DNA of 64,000 nucleotides from the NCBI RefSeq assembly GCF_020379485.1, contig NW_026014861.1:248001-312000 (forward strand), in the 5' to 3' direction. This document shows, in pieces, positions 29,401 through 40,400 of this stretch. A program made the translations under genes and the position numbers. The stretch is from Brassica napus (taxonomy: Eukaryota; Streptophyta; Magnoliopsida; Brassicales; Brassicaceae). Under the pieces are notes generated by a model. It did not search any database. It was not told the DNA's origin and saw nothing but the letters and a program-made list of their open reading frames with translations. Within the stretch, counting starts at the first letter, position 1; every line of letters starts with the position of its first letter.

Positions 29401-30977
29401 GCATGCCACAATGCATTTTTATTCAAACTAGAAACAGAAGTAAATGAGCAATTATGATTGGAAACAGGATCAAGCTTCTCAAGCATGTATAAATCCCCCT
29501 TTGTAACTCCTTTTCCAATCAATTGGATGCTCTCAATATCCTGAAACTTCACATCATTAGGACTGAATATAACATTGCAATTCAAATCAGTAGTGCATTT
29601 CTTAACTGAAAGTAGATTTGATGTGAATTCAGGAATATAAAATGCTCTAGTGTTCTTATCAAATAGCTTTAAGTTTCCTATTCCCTTAATAGGTATCTTA
29701 TCTCCATTTGCAATCATCACACATCCATTAGTAGGTTCTATATCTTTAATTAGGTTGGTGTCACTAATCATATGATGAGATGCACCTGAATCTATAATCA
29801 ATGGTTTGGATGCATTGCTGGCATTATGGCAGATACATTGTGATCTATATGCATTCATCCTAGCATTTCTATCAATGCAATGTTCAATTCCAGTTTTACT
29901 ATCAATCCTAGCAATCTTAGAAGCACCAAATGAATACCCATGAATGTTACCATTATCCTTGAGCATTTTGATGAGTGCATCCATCTCGGACCTCTTGATG
30001 AAGTCTTGATCATTGCCTCGGGGGTTGATAGCTCCAGTATAGGTCACCAAAGCCTTTCCATTTCCTTCACGGTTCTCCACTTCAGTTCCTCGGTTGGATG
30101 GCCCTGCTCCGCTTGATCCTTCAGTCATGTGAGCTCTTGCCTCTTTCTCCTTTATGAACTTAGCCGGCTTCAAGTGGGGATGGAGTATCCAGCACTGAAT
30201 CTTCTTGTGCCCATACTTCTTGCAATGATCACAGTTCCCATTGAACTTCCTATCCTCATACTTGTTGTAACCAGCTTTGTTGGCTTGTGGAGGCTCTTCC
30301 CGGTCAGATTGCACAGCATTTGCAAGAGATAAGTCTCCCTTGCCTCCAAACAAACCCATTGAGCCCTGCTCCCTCTGTATCTGAGCACACACATCCTCAA
30401 GGTCAGGCAACTTCTCGGACCTTAGCATATGCTGAATGAGACCGTTGTAGCTTGCGTTCAATGTGAGCAGCAACCCAAAGACCTTGTCCTGCTCACGCCT
30501 CTCATTTAGAAGCTCTGGATCAACTGTGCTTGGTCTCAACATCTCCAACTCAGACCACAGTGTCCTGAACCTCCCCAAGTGCTTAGTAAACTCCATGTCA
30601 TCTTGGGTTAACTCGTTGATTGCCTTCTTGACTTCAAACACTCGGTTCAGGTTAGAAACGTTTCCATACACTTTCTTCAGAGTATCCCACAGCTCCTTGG
30701 CTGTCTCACAGTAGCTATACGCATCTAGGATAGCCGGCTCCAAAGATGCATGAAGGACCGACATCACCATCATGTCTTCTTGTTGCCACTTCTCCACCAC
30801 ACTCTCCTCGGAGCTCTCTGCGTCACCCTCCTGAGTAATCGCCATTGGAGCTTCACCAGATGTGATATGCTTCCACAAACCCTTGCTTCCCACAGCAGTC
30901 TTCACCATCCTAGACCAGACTAGGTAGTTGCTTCCTTTGAATGTCACCGCGACCTTCATCTTCATACCACTTTCCAT
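26484..30977 (-). CDS. Family A copy 2 Gag-Pol polyprotein
   Basis: 1497 aa, open, same domain order and catalytic residues as A1: CCHC 249-262, DSGA 396-399, integrase D580/D642/E678, YVDD 1175-1178, RNase H D1343/D1420. It carries the array-type residues (Pro449, Leu684, Ser1382, Thr1413, Thr1416, Val743 in place of Phe). Marker state: C at 28898 (Glu694), A at 29527 (Ile484), G at 30444 and A at 31021. All motifs expected of an active element are present; activity itself cannot be read from sequence. Confidence 0.95.
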   Translation of the reverse strand: MESGMKMKVAVTFKGSNYLVWSRMVKTAVGSKGLWKHITSGEAPMAITQEGDAESSEESVVEKWQQEDMMVMSVLHASLEPAILDAYSYCETAKELWDTLKKVYGNVSNLNRVFEVKKAINELTQDDMEFTKHLGRFRTLWSELEMLRPSTVDPELLNERREQDKVFGLLLTLNASYNGLIQHMLRSEKLPDLEDVCAQIQREQGSMGLFGGKGDLSLANAVQSDREEPPQANKAGYNKYEDRKFNGNCDHCKKYGHKKIQCWILHPHLKPAKFIKEKEARAHMTEGSSGAGPSNRGTEVENREGNGKALVTYTGAINPRGNDQDFIKRSEMDALIKMLKDNGNIHGYSFGASKIARIDSKTGIEHCIDRNARMNAYRSQCICHNASNASKPLIIDSGASHHMISDTNLIKDIEPTNGCVMIANGDKIPIKGIGNLKLFDKNTRAFYIPEFTSNLLSVKKCTTDLNCNVIFSPNDVKFQDIESIQLIGKGVTKGDLYMLEKLDPVSNHNCSFTSVSSLNKNALWHARLGHPHERALNLMLPGVVFENDKCEACILGKHCKNVFPRTSTVYENCFDLIHTDVWTAPSFSRDNHKYFVTFIDEKSKYTWLTLIPSKDRVIDAFKNFQAYVTNHYHAKIKILRSDNGGEYTSYAFKSHLDHHGILHQTSCPYTPQQNGVAERKNRHLMEVARSLMFEANVPKRFWSDAVSTACYLINRMPTRVLKDQAPFEVLNKRKPSLAYMRVVGCLCYVLVPGELRNKLEARSRKAMFIGYSTTQKGYKCYDPEARRVLVSRDVKFIEERGYYEEKNQEDLRDLTSDKAGVLRIILEGLGIKMNQDQSTRSGHPEESSTEPSRAAQTPHLDHEGGSEPETQENGQEGVGLSEEGEEFNSGSHHQGEQDQGDEEHQSEAQEQPHTQAEPVQEQEQPVLRRSTRLRKDPSSWVNTRVYYNAQAVEHPSQVVCSFAQYPEEHCAFMVNLDENYIPRSYEEAIMDKEWKESVGAEAGAMIKNDTWYESELPKGKKAVSSRWIFTIKYKADGKIERKKSRLVARGFTQTYGEDYIETFAPVAKLHTIRIVLSLAVNLGWGLWQMDVKNAFLQGELEDEVYMHPPPGLEHLVKRGNVLRLKKAIYGLKQSPRAWYNKLSTTLNGRGFKKSELDHTLFTLTTSSGMIALLVYVDDIIITGSDKEGIIATKEFLKSMFEIKDLGEMKYFLGIEICRSKEGLFMSQRKYTLDLLKGAGAYGGKTARMPMEDGYKVPREGEIEDSKPYQDPKLYRKLVGKLIYLTITRPDICFAVNQVSQHMQVPKEHHWRMVERILMYLNGSPDQGVWMGCNGSTEVVGYCDADWAGDRADRRSTTGYCTFIGGNLVTWKSKKQKVVSCSSAEAEYRAMLKLTNELVWIKGILKHLEIDQATPMTMHCDNQAAIHIASNSVFHERTKHIEVDCHKVRQMIILGVILPCYTRSEDQLADVFTKAARQKTMESIHIRLGLIDLGKRRS

Positions 30978-31222
30978 CTTGAACAGCTTGACGTCTACAG
31001 CTTGAACAACCGGTTAGATCATGTACTGAGAACCCACACTGCCCTCTAGAACACAGATTTACTCTTGAGTCTTCAAATGAACCTCCCACGGATCACCAAG
31101 ACACACGCAAAATACCTTGAGCTTTTGAACTCTCAAGAAACTCTCAAACACACTCACTTGTTCTCTTAAAGTTTCAAACTTGAATCCTTAAGAGAATCAC
31201 TCACAAACTCAGATTTCAATCA

Positions 31223-31239
31223 ACCTGGCTCTGATACCA
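31223..31239 (-). other. Primer-binding site, copy 2
   Basis: TGGTATCAGAGCCAGGT on the minus strand, abutting array LTR 2. Confidence 0.9.
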
Positions 31240-31842
31240 TATGAGATTTAAGGATGTAAATGATTATCTGAGTTTAGAAAGGATTATAGAAGGAGAATAA
31301 GAGATTAAGAGACAGCTTAGAGACTAATGGAGAATCATAATGAAATGAGTAAAGAGAGAGATTGTTTAGAACTGTCTAAAATCTTTATTAATGATGAGCT
31401 CACAATATATATATGTCCATACACATTAGGTTTTCGAAATCATAAGGATAAGCAAGCATGTAGAGTCAAAGATGAGCTGGTGCTTTAGTTTGAATCGGCC
31501 AATGAGTGTCCTCACACGTTTGGAGCATCTTCCTTATCCAAGACCAGATGCTCTTCCTTTCCAGCCCTTGCCAGCCTGTCCTAGCTGTCAAGCCGCGCCT
31601 CCCTTATCCTCTCAACGTTCGGATAAGGCCTTGGCTGAGTGTAACTTCACCACAGTACATAAGAGTTACCCGGATAGTTACTTGGCCGCTTTCACCTTGT
31701 ACGGACGCTCACTTGTACGGCCTGGTACGGCCTCTCCGTCCGTACCATCCCTATCAGCCCATTCCTCCTCTTAACTCCTTGCTCTCCTTATGTTCTCAAC
31801 TCCTTTGTGTCTTTACCTCAAATGTCTCAACTCATCTCAACA
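31240..31842 (-). repeat. Array LTR 2 (shared by copies 2 and 3)
   Basis: 603 bp; acts as 5' LTR for copy 2 and 3' LTR for copy 3. Contains the TATA box, AATAAA and the GTACGG cluster at the same offsets as 13660-14262. No difference from LTRs 3-6 noticed. Confidence 0.95.
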
Positions 31843-31950
31843 CTCCCCCTCAAGCTTAGCTTTGTGAAAGCCTAAGCTTGGATAGCTATGAGATCTTCCT
31901 CATTAAAAACCTCACCAAGGAAAACCCATTGGGACAAAACCTTGATGAGG
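31843..31950 (-). other. Copy 3 polypurine tract and 3' hairpins
   Basis: Identical arrangement to copy 2. Confidence 0.75.
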
Positions 31951-31982
31951 GAAAAAGAGTAAAGACCTCACAGCCAAGGGGA

Positions 31983-34900
31983 TCAGCTCCTTCTCTTCCC
32001 AAGATCAATGAGGCCCAACCTGATGTGAATGGACTCCATTGTCTTTTGTCTTGCAGCCTTGGTGAACACATCAGCCAACTGATCTTCACTCCTTGTGTAG
32101 CATGGTAAGATGACTCCTAGGATGATCATTTGCCTCACCTTGTGGCAATCAACTTCAATGTGCTTGGTTCTCTCATGAAACACCGAGTTGGAGGCAATGT
32201 GAATGGCTGCTTGGTTATCACAGTGCATTGTCATAGGCGTGGCTTGATCAATCTCCAAATGCTTCAAGATGCCTTTGATCCACACCAGCTCGTTGGTAAG
32301 TTTCAGCATAGCTCTATACTCTGCTTCTGCGCTTGAGCAAGAGACCACCTTCTGCTTCTTACTCTTCCACGTAACCAAGTTGCCTCCAATGAATGTGCAA
32401 TAGCCTGTGGTTGATCTCCTGTCTGCTCTATCACCAGCCCAATCCGCATCACAGTATCCAACCACTTCAGTGCTCCCATTGCAACCCATCCATACTCCTT
32501 GATCAGGTGAGCCGTTGAGATACATCAAGATCCTCTCCACCATGCGCCAATGATGCTCCTTAGGAACTTGCATGTGTTGACTCACCTGATTCACAGCAAA
32601 ACAAATGTCAGGTCTAGTTATGGTAAGATAAATCAATTTGCCAACTAGTTTTCTATAGAGTTTAGGATCCTGATAAGGTTTGCTGTCTTCAATCTCCCCC
32701 TCTCGTGGGACTTTGTAACCATCCTCCATAGGCATCCTTGCTGTCTTGCCTCCATAAGCACCTGCACCTTTCAAAAGATCAAGTGTATACTTCCTTTGGG
32801 ACATGAATAAACCTTCCTTGGATCTACATATCTCAATTCCAAGAAAGTATTTCATTTCTCCCAAGTCTTTAATCTCAAACATGGATTTAAGGAACTCCTT
32901 GGTTGCTATGATACCTTCCTTATCACTTCCTGTGATAATGATATCATCAACATACACAAGAAGTGCAATCATACCTGAGGAAGTCGTGAGTGTGAAGAGA
33001 GTGTGATCTAGTTCAGACTTCTTGAAGCCTCGGCCATTCAGAGTAGTGCTCAGCTTGTTGTACCAAGCTCTTGGTGATTGCTTCAGCCCATAGATAGCTT
33101 TCTTCAATCTCAACACATTCCCTCTCTTCACTAAGTGTTCAAGGCCTGGAGGTGGATGCATATATACTTCATCCTCAAGTTCACCTTGTAGGAATGCATT
33201 CTTCACATCCATTTGCCATAACCCCCATCCAAGATTCACAGCCAAGCTTAATACAATCCGGATTGTATGTAGTTTAGCTACTGGTGCAAATGTTTCTATG
33301 TAATCTTCTCCATAAGTTTGAGTGAAACCTCTTGCTACTAGCCTTGACTTCTTCCTCTCAATCTTTCCATCAGCCTTATACTTGATTGTGAATATCCATC
33401 TACTACTCACAGCCTTCTTCCCTTTTGGTAACTCACTCTCATACCATGTATCATTTTTGATCATAGCTCCTGCCTCAGCTCCAACTGATTCCTTCCATTC
33501 TTTATCCATGATTGCTTCTTCATAGCTTCTTGGAATATAGTTCTCATCCAAGTTAACCATGAATGCACAATGTTCTTCAGGGTATTGGGCAAAGGAACAC
33601 ACAACTTGAGAAGGATGCTCCACAGCTTGGGCATTGTAGTACACTCGCGTGTTTACCCAAGAGGAAGGATCCTTTCTAAGCCTTGTGCTTCTCCTCAATA
33701 CTGGTTGTTCTTGCTCTTGAACCGGCTCAGCTTGTGTATGCGGTTGTTCTTGTGCTTCACTCTGATGTTCTTCATCTCCTTGGTCTTGCTCACCTTGATG
33801 ATGAGAACCTGAGTTAAATTCTTCTCCTTCTTCACTCAAGCCGACTCCTTCTTGGCCATTTTCTTGAGTTTCAGGTTCACTTCCCCCCTCATGATCAAGG
33901 TGAGGTGTTTGAGCAGCTCTACTTGGTTCAGTTGAGCTCTCTTCTGGGTGTCCACTTCTTGTGGACTGATCCTGGTTCATCTTGATACCGAGACCTTCCA
34001 AAATAATCCTTAAGACTCCAGCCTTATCTGATGTAAGGTCCCTCAAGTCTTCTTGATTCTTCTCTTCATAGTATCCTCTTTCTTCAATAAACTTCACATC
34101 TCTAGATACAAGTACCCTTCTAGCTTCTGGATCATAACACTTATATCCTTTTTGAGTTGTTGAGTAGCCAATGAACATTGCCTTTCTGCTTCTTGCTTCT
34201 AGCTTGTTCCTCAACTCTCCTGGTACCAATACATAGCATAAGCATCCAACCACTCTCATGTATGCCAAGGATGGCTTGCGCTTGTTTAGTACTTCAAATG
34301 GTGCTTGATCCTTCAACACTCTTGTAGGCATTCGGTTGATTAGATAGCAAGCAGTGGATACAGCATCACTCCAGAATCTCTTAGGTACATTGGCTTCGAA
34401 CATTAATGACCGAGCCACCTCCATCAAGTGCCTGTTCTTCCTCTCAGCTACACCATTCTGTTGTGGTGTGTAGGGACAGCTTGTTTGATGAAGTATTCCA
34501 TGATGATCTAGATGACTTTTGAACGCATAGCTTGTGTACTCTCCTCCATTATCTGATCTCAAAATTTTAATCTTAGCATGATAATGGTTAGTCACATAAG
34601 CTTGAAAGTTCTTAAATGCATCTATCACCCTATCTTTGGATGGAATTAGTGTTAACCAGGTGTATTTAGATTTTTCATCAATGAATGTGACAAAATACTT
34701 ATGATTGTCTCTAGAGAAACTAGGTGCAGTCCATACATCAGTATGAATCAAATCAAAGCAATTTTCATAAACAGTAGATGTTCTTGGAAACACATTCTTA
34801 CAATGCTTGCCTAAAATGCAAGCCTCACACTTATCATTTTCAAAAACCACACCTGGTAACATCAAGTTTAAAGCCCTCTCATGGGGATGACCTAGTCTAG

Positions 34901-36476
34901 CATGCCACAATGCATTTTTATTCAAACTAGAAACAGAAGTAAATGAGCAATTATGATTGGAAACAGGATCAAGCTTCTCAAGCATGTATAAATCCCCCTT
35001 TGTAACTCCTTTTCCAATCAATTGGATGCTCTCAATATCCTGAAACTTCACATCATTAGGACTGAATATAACATTGCAATTCAAATCAGTAGTGCATTTC
35101 TTAACTGAAAGTAGATTTGATGTGAATTCAGGAATATAAAATGCTCTAGTGTTCTTATCAAATAGCTTTAAGTTTCCTATTCCCTTAATAGGTATCTTAT
35201 CTCCATTTGCAATCATCACACATCCATTAGTAGGTTCTATATCTTTAATTAGGTTGGTGTCACTAATCATATGATGAGATGCACCTGAATCTATAATCAA
35301 TGGTTTGGATGCATTGCTGGCATTATGGCAGATACATTGTGATCTATATGCATTCATCCTAGCATTTCTATCAATGCAATGTTCAATTCCAGTTTTACTA
35401 TCAATCCTAGCAATCTTAGAAGCACCAAATGAATACCCATGAATGTTACCATTATCCTTGAGCATTTTGATGAGTGCATCCATCTCGGACCTCTTGATGA
35501 AGTCTTGATCATTGCCTCGGGGGTTGATAGCTCCAGTATAGGTCACCAAAGCCTTTCCATTTCCTTCACGGTTCTCCACTTCAGTTCCTCGGTTGGATGG
35601 CCCTGCTCCGCTTGATCCTTCAGTCATGTGAGCTCTTGCCTCTTTCTCCTTTATGAACTTAGCCGGCTTCAAGTGGGGATGGAGTATCCAGCACTGAATC
35701 TTCTTGTGCCCATACTTCTTGCAATGATCACAGTTCCCATTGAACTTCCTATCCTCATACTTGTTGTAACCAGCTTTGTTGGCTTGTGGAGGCTCTTCCC
35801 GGTCAGATTGCACAGCATTTGCAAGAGATAAGTCTCCCTTGCCTCCAAACAAACCCATTGAGCCCTGCTCCCTCTGTATCTGAGCACACACATCCTCAAG
35901 GTCAGGCAACTTCTCGGACCTTAGCATATGCTGAATGAGACCGTTGTAGCTTGCGTTCAATGTGAGCAGCAACCCAAAGACCTTGTCCTGCTCACGCCTC
36001 TCATTTAGAAGCTCTGGATCAACTGTGCTTGGTCTCAACATCTCCAACTCAGACCACAGTGTCCTGAACCTCCCCAAGTGCTTAGTAAACTCCATGTCAT
36101 CTTGGGTTAACTCGTTGATTGCCTTCTTGACTTCAAACACTCGGTTCAGGTTAGAAACGTTTCCATACACTTTCTTCAGAGTATCCCACAGCTCCTTGGC
36201 TGTCTCACAGTAGCTATACGCATCTAGGATAGCCGGCTCCAAAGATGCATGAAGGACCGACATCACCATCATGTCTTCTTGTTGCCACTTCTCCACCACA
36301 CTCTCCTCGGAGCTCTCTGCGTCACCCTCCTGAGTAATCGCCATTGGAGCTTCACCAGATGTGATATGCTTCCACAAACCCTTGCTTCCCACAGCAGTCT
36401 TCACCATCCTAGACCAGACTAGGTAGTTGCTTCCTTTGAATGTCACCGCGACCTTCATCTTCATACCACTTTCCAT
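31983..36476 (-). CDS. Family A copy 3 Gag-Pol polyprotein
   Basis: 1497 aa, open. Protein sequence appears identical to copy 2, and the marker state is the same (C at 34397, A at 35026, G at 35943, A at 36520). Copies 2 and 3 are therefore the most recent duplicate pair by this test, or products of gene conversion. Confidence 0.95.
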   Translation of the reverse strand: MESGMKMKVAVTFKGSNYLVWSRMVKTAVGSKGLWKHITSGEAPMAITQEGDAESSEESVVEKWQQEDMMVMSVLHASLEPAILDAYSYCETAKELWDTLKKVYGNVSNLNRVFEVKKAINELTQDDMEFTKHLGRFRTLWSELEMLRPSTVDPELLNERREQDKVFGLLLTLNASYNGLIQHMLRSEKLPDLEDVCAQIQREQGSMGLFGGKGDLSLANAVQSDREEPPQANKAGYNKYEDRKFNGNCDHCKKYGHKKIQCWILHPHLKPAKFIKEKEARAHMTEGSSGAGPSNRGTEVENREGNGKALVTYTGAINPRGNDQDFIKRSEMDALIKMLKDNGNIHGYSFGASKIARIDSKTGIEHCIDRNARMNAYRSQCICHNASNASKPLIIDSGASHHMISDTNLIKDIEPTNGCVMIANGDKIPIKGIGNLKLFDKNTRAFYIPEFTSNLLSVKKCTTDLNCNVIFSPNDVKFQDIESIQLIGKGVTKGDLYMLEKLDPVSNHNCSFTSVSSLNKNALWHARLGHPHERALNLMLPGVVFENDKCEACILGKHCKNVFPRTSTVYENCFDLIHTDVWTAPSFSRDNHKYFVTFIDEKSKYTWLTLIPSKDRVIDAFKNFQAYVTNHYHAKIKILRSDNGGEYTSYAFKSHLDHHGILHQTSCPYTPQQNGVAERKNRHLMEVARSLMFEANVPKRFWSDAVSTACYLINRMPTRVLKDQAPFEVLNKRKPSLAYMRVVGCLCYVLVPGELRNKLEARSRKAMFIGYSTTQKGYKCYDPEARRVLVSRDVKFIEERGYYEEKNQEDLRDLTSDKAGVLRIILEGLGIKMNQDQSTRSGHPEESSTEPSRAAQTPHLDHEGGSEPETQENGQEGVGLSEEGEEFNSGSHHQGEQDQGDEEHQSEAQEQPHTQAEPVQEQEQPVLRRSTRLRKDPSSWVNTRVYYNAQAVEHPSQVVCSFAQYPEEHCAFMVNLDENYIPRSYEEAIMDKEWKESVGAEAGAMIKNDTWYESELPKGKKAVSSRWIFTIKYKADGKIERKKSRLVARGFTQTYGEDYIETFAPVAKLHTIRIVLSLAVNLGWGLWQMDVKNAFLQGELEDEVYMHPPPGLEHLVKRGNVLRLKKAIYGLKQSPRAWYNKLSTTLNGRGFKKSELDHTLFTLTTSSGMIALLVYVDDIIITGSDKEGIIATKEFLKSMFEIKDLGEMKYFLGIEICRSKEGLFMSQRKYTLDLLKGAGAYGGKTARMPMEDGYKVPREGEIEDSKPYQDPKLYRKLVGKLIYLTITRPDICFAVNQVSQHMQVPKEHHWRMVERILMYLNGSPDQGVWMGCNGSTEVVGYCDADWAGDRADRRSTTGYCTFIGGNLVTWKSKKQKVVSCSSAEAEYRAMLKLTNELVWIKGILKHLEIDQATPMTMHCDNQAAIHIASNSVFHERTKHIEVDCHKVRQMIILGVILPCYTRSEDQLADVFTKAARQKTMESIHIRLGLIDLGKRRS

Positions 36477-36721
36477 CTTGAACAGCTTGACGTCTACAGC
36501 TTGAACAACCGGTTAGATCATGTACTGAGAACCCACACTGCCCTCTAGAACACAGATTTACTCTTGAGTCTTCAAATGAACCTCCCACGGATCACCAAGA
36601 CACACGCAAAATACCTTGAGCTTTTGAACTCTCAAGAAACTCTCAAACACACTCACTTGTTCTCTTAAAGTTTCAAACTTGAATCCTTAAGAGAATCACT
36701 CACAAACTCAGATTTCAATCA

Positions 36722-36738
36722 ACCTGGCTCTGATACCA
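36722..36738 (-). other. Primer-binding site, copy 3
   Basis: Minus-strand initiator tRNA-Met site next to array LTR 3. Confidence 0.9.
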
Positions 36739-37341
36739 TATGAGATTTAAGGATGTAAATGATTATCTGAGTTTAGAAAGGATTATAGAAGGAGAATAAG
36801 AGATTAAGAGACAGCTTAGAGACTAATGGAGAATCATAATGAAATGAGTAAAGAGAGAGATTGTTTAGAACTGTCTAAAATCTTTATTAATGATGAGCTC
36901 ACAATATATATATGTCCATACACATTAGGTTTTCGAAATCATAAGGATAAGCAAGCATGTAGAGTCAAAGATGAGCTGGTGCTTTAGTTTGAATCGGCCA
37001 ATGAGTGTCCTCACACGTTTGGAGCATCTTCCTTATCCAAGACCAGATGCTCTTCCTTTCCAGCCCTTGCCAGCCTGTCCTAGCTGTCAAGCCGCGCCTC
37101 CCTTATCCTCTCAACGTTCGGATAAGGCCTTGGCTGAGTGTAACTTCACCACAGTACATAAGAGTTACCCGGATAGTTACTTGGCCGCTTTCACCTTGTA
37201 CGGACGCTCACTTGTACGGCCTGGTACGGCCTCTCCGTCCGTACCATCCCTATCAGCCCATTCCTCCTCTTAACTCCTTGCTCTCCTTATGTTCTCAACT
37301 CCTTTGTGTCTTTACCTCAAATGTCTCAACTCATCTCAACA
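36739..37341 (-). repeat. Array LTR 3 (shared by copies 3 and 4)
   Basis: 603 bp, same signals as array LTR 2 and no difference noticed. Confidence 0.95.
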
Positions 37342-37449
37342 CTCCCCCTCAAGCTTAGCTTTGTGAAAGCCTAAGCTTGGATAGCTATGAGATCTTCCTC
37401 ATTAAAAACCTCACCAAGGAAAACCCATTGGGACAAAACCTTGATGAGG
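37342..37449 (-). other. Copy 4 polypurine tract and 3' hairpins
   Basis: Same sequence as the other copies. Confidence 0.75.
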
Positions 37450-37481
37450 GAAAAAGAGTAAAGACCTCACAGCCAAGGGGA

Positions 37482-40400
37482 TCAGCTCCTTCTCTTCCCA
37501 AGATCAATGAGGCCCAACCTGATGTGAATGGACTCCATTGTCTTTTGTCTTGCAGCCTTGGTGAACACATCAGCCAACTGATCTTCACTCCTTGTGTAGC
37601 ATGGTAAGATGACTCCTAGGATGATCATTTGCCTCACCTTGTGGCAATCAACTTCAATGTGCTTGGTTCTCTCATGAAACACCGAGTTGGAGGCAATGTG
37701 AATGGCTGCTTGGTTATCACAGTGCATTGTCATAGGCGTGGCTTGATCAATCTCCAAATGCTTCAAGATGCCTTTGATCCACACCAGCTCGTTGGTAAGT
37801 TTCAGCATAGCTCTATACTCTGCTTCTGCGCTTGAGCAAGAGACCACCTTCTGCTTCTTACTCTTCCACGTAACCAAGTTGCCTCCAATGAATGTGCAAT
37901 AGCCTGTGGTTGATCTCCTGTCTGCTCTATCACCAGCCCAATCCGCATCACAGTATCCAACCACTTCAGTGCTCCCATTGCAACCCATCCATACTCCTTG
38001 ATCAGGTGAGCCGTTGAGATACATCAAGATCCTCTCCACCATGCGCCAATGATGCTCCTTAGGAACTTGCATGTGTTGACTCACCTGATTCACAGCAAAA
38101 CAAATGTCAGGTCTAGTTATGGTAAGATAAATCAATTTGCCAACTAGTTTTCTATAGAGTTTAGGATCCTGATAAGGTTTGCTGTCTTCAATCTCCCCCT
38201 CTCGTGGGACTTTGTAACCATCCTCCATAGGCATCCTTGCTGTCTTGCCTCCATAAGCACCTGCACCTTTCAAAAGATCAAGTGTATACTTCCTTTGGGA
38301 CATGAATAAACCTTCCTTGGATCTACATATCTCAATTCCAAGAAAGTATTTCATTTCTCCCAAGTCTTTAATCTCAAACATGGATTTAAGGAACTCCTTG
38401 GTTGCTATGATACCTTCCTTATCACTTCCTGTGATAATGATATCATCAACATACACAAGAAGTGCAATCATACCTGAGGAAGTCGTGAGTGTGAAGAGAG
38501 TGTGATCTAGTTCAGACTTCTTGAAGCCTCGGCCATTCAGAGTAGTGCTCAGCTTGTTGTACCAAGCTCTTGGTGATTGCTTCAGCCCATAGATAGCTTT
38601 CTTCAATCTCAACACATTCCCTCTCTTCACTAAGTGTTCAAGGCCTGGAGGTGGATGCATATATACTTCATCCTCAAGTTCACCTTGTAGGAATGCATTC
38701 TTCACATCCATTTGCCATAACCCCCATCCAAGATTCACAGCCAAGCTTAATACAATCCGGATTGTATGTAGTTTAGCTACTGGTGCAAATGTTTCTATGT
38801 AATCTTCTCCATAAGTTTGAGTGAAACCTCTTGCTACTAGCCTTGACTTCTTCCTCTCAATCTTTCCATCAGCCTTATACTTGATTGTGAATATCCATCT
38901 ACTACTCACAGCCTTCTTCCCTTTTGGTAACTCACTCTCATACCATGTATCATTTTTGATCATAGCTCCTGCCTCAGCTCCAACTGATTCCTTCCATTCT
39001 TTATCCATGATTGCTTCTTCATAGCTTCTTGGAATATAGTTCTCATCCAAGTTAACCATGAATGCACAATGTTCTTCAGGGTATTGGGCAAAGGAACACA
39101 CAACTTGAGAAGGATGCTCCACAGCTTGGGCATTGTAGTACACTCGCGTGTTTACCCAAGAGGAAGGATCCTTTCTAAGCCTTGTGCTTCTCCTCAATAC
39201 TGGTTGTTCTTGCTCTTGAACCGGCTCAGCTTGTGTATGCGGTTGTTCTTGTGCTTCACTCTGATGTTCTTCATCTCCTTGGTCTTGCTCACCTTGATGA
39301 TGAGAACCTGAGTTAAATTCTTCTCCTTCTTCACTCAAGCCGACTCCTTCTTGGCCATTTTCTTGAGTTTCAGGTTCACTTCCCCCCTCATGATCAAGGT
39401 GAGGTGTTTGAGCAGCTCTACTTGGTTCAGTTGAGCTCTCTTCTGGGTGTCCACTTCTTGTGGACTGATCCTGGTTCATCTTGATACCGAGACCTTCCAA
39501 AATAATCCTTAAGACTCCAGCCTTATCTGATGTAAGGTCCCTCAAGTCTTCTTGATTCTTCTCTTCATAGTATCCTCTTTCTTCAATAAACTTCACATCT
39601 CTAGATACAAGTACCCTTCTAGCTTCTGGATCATAACACTTATATCCTTTTTGAGTTGTTGAGTAGCCAATGAACATTGCCTTTCTGCTTCTTGCTTCTA
39701 GCTTGTTCCTCAACTCTCCTGGTACCAATACATAGCATAAGCATCCAACCACTCTCATGTATGCCAAGGATGGCTTGCGCTTGTTTAGTACTTCAAATGG
39801 TGCTTGATCCTTCAACACTCTTGTAGGCATTCGGTTGATTAGATAGCAAGCAGTGGATACAGCATCACTCCAGAATCTCTTAGGTACATTGGCTTCGAAC
39901 ATTAATGACCGAGCCACCTCCATCAAGTGCCTGTTCTTCCTCTCAGCTACACCATTCTGTTGTGGTGTGTAGGGACAGCTTGTTTGATGAAGTATTCCAT
40001 GATGATCTAGATGACTTTTGAACGCATAGCTTGTGTACTCTCCTCCATTATCTGATCTCAAAATTTTAATCTTAGCATGATAATGGTTAGTCACATAAGC
40101 TTGAAAGTTCTTAAATGCATCTATCACCCTATCTTTGGATGGAATTAGTGTTAACCAGGTGTATTTAGATTTTTCATCAATGAATGTGACAAAATACTTA
40201 TGATTGTCTCTAGAGAAACTAGGTGCAGTCCATACATCAGTATGAATCAAATCAAAGCAATTTTCATAAACAGTAGATGTTCTTGGAAACACATTCTTAC
40301 AATGCTTGCCTAAAATGCAAGCCTCACACTTATCATTTTCAAAAACCACACCTGGTAACATCAAGTTTAAAGCCCTCTCATGGGGATGACCTAGTCTAGC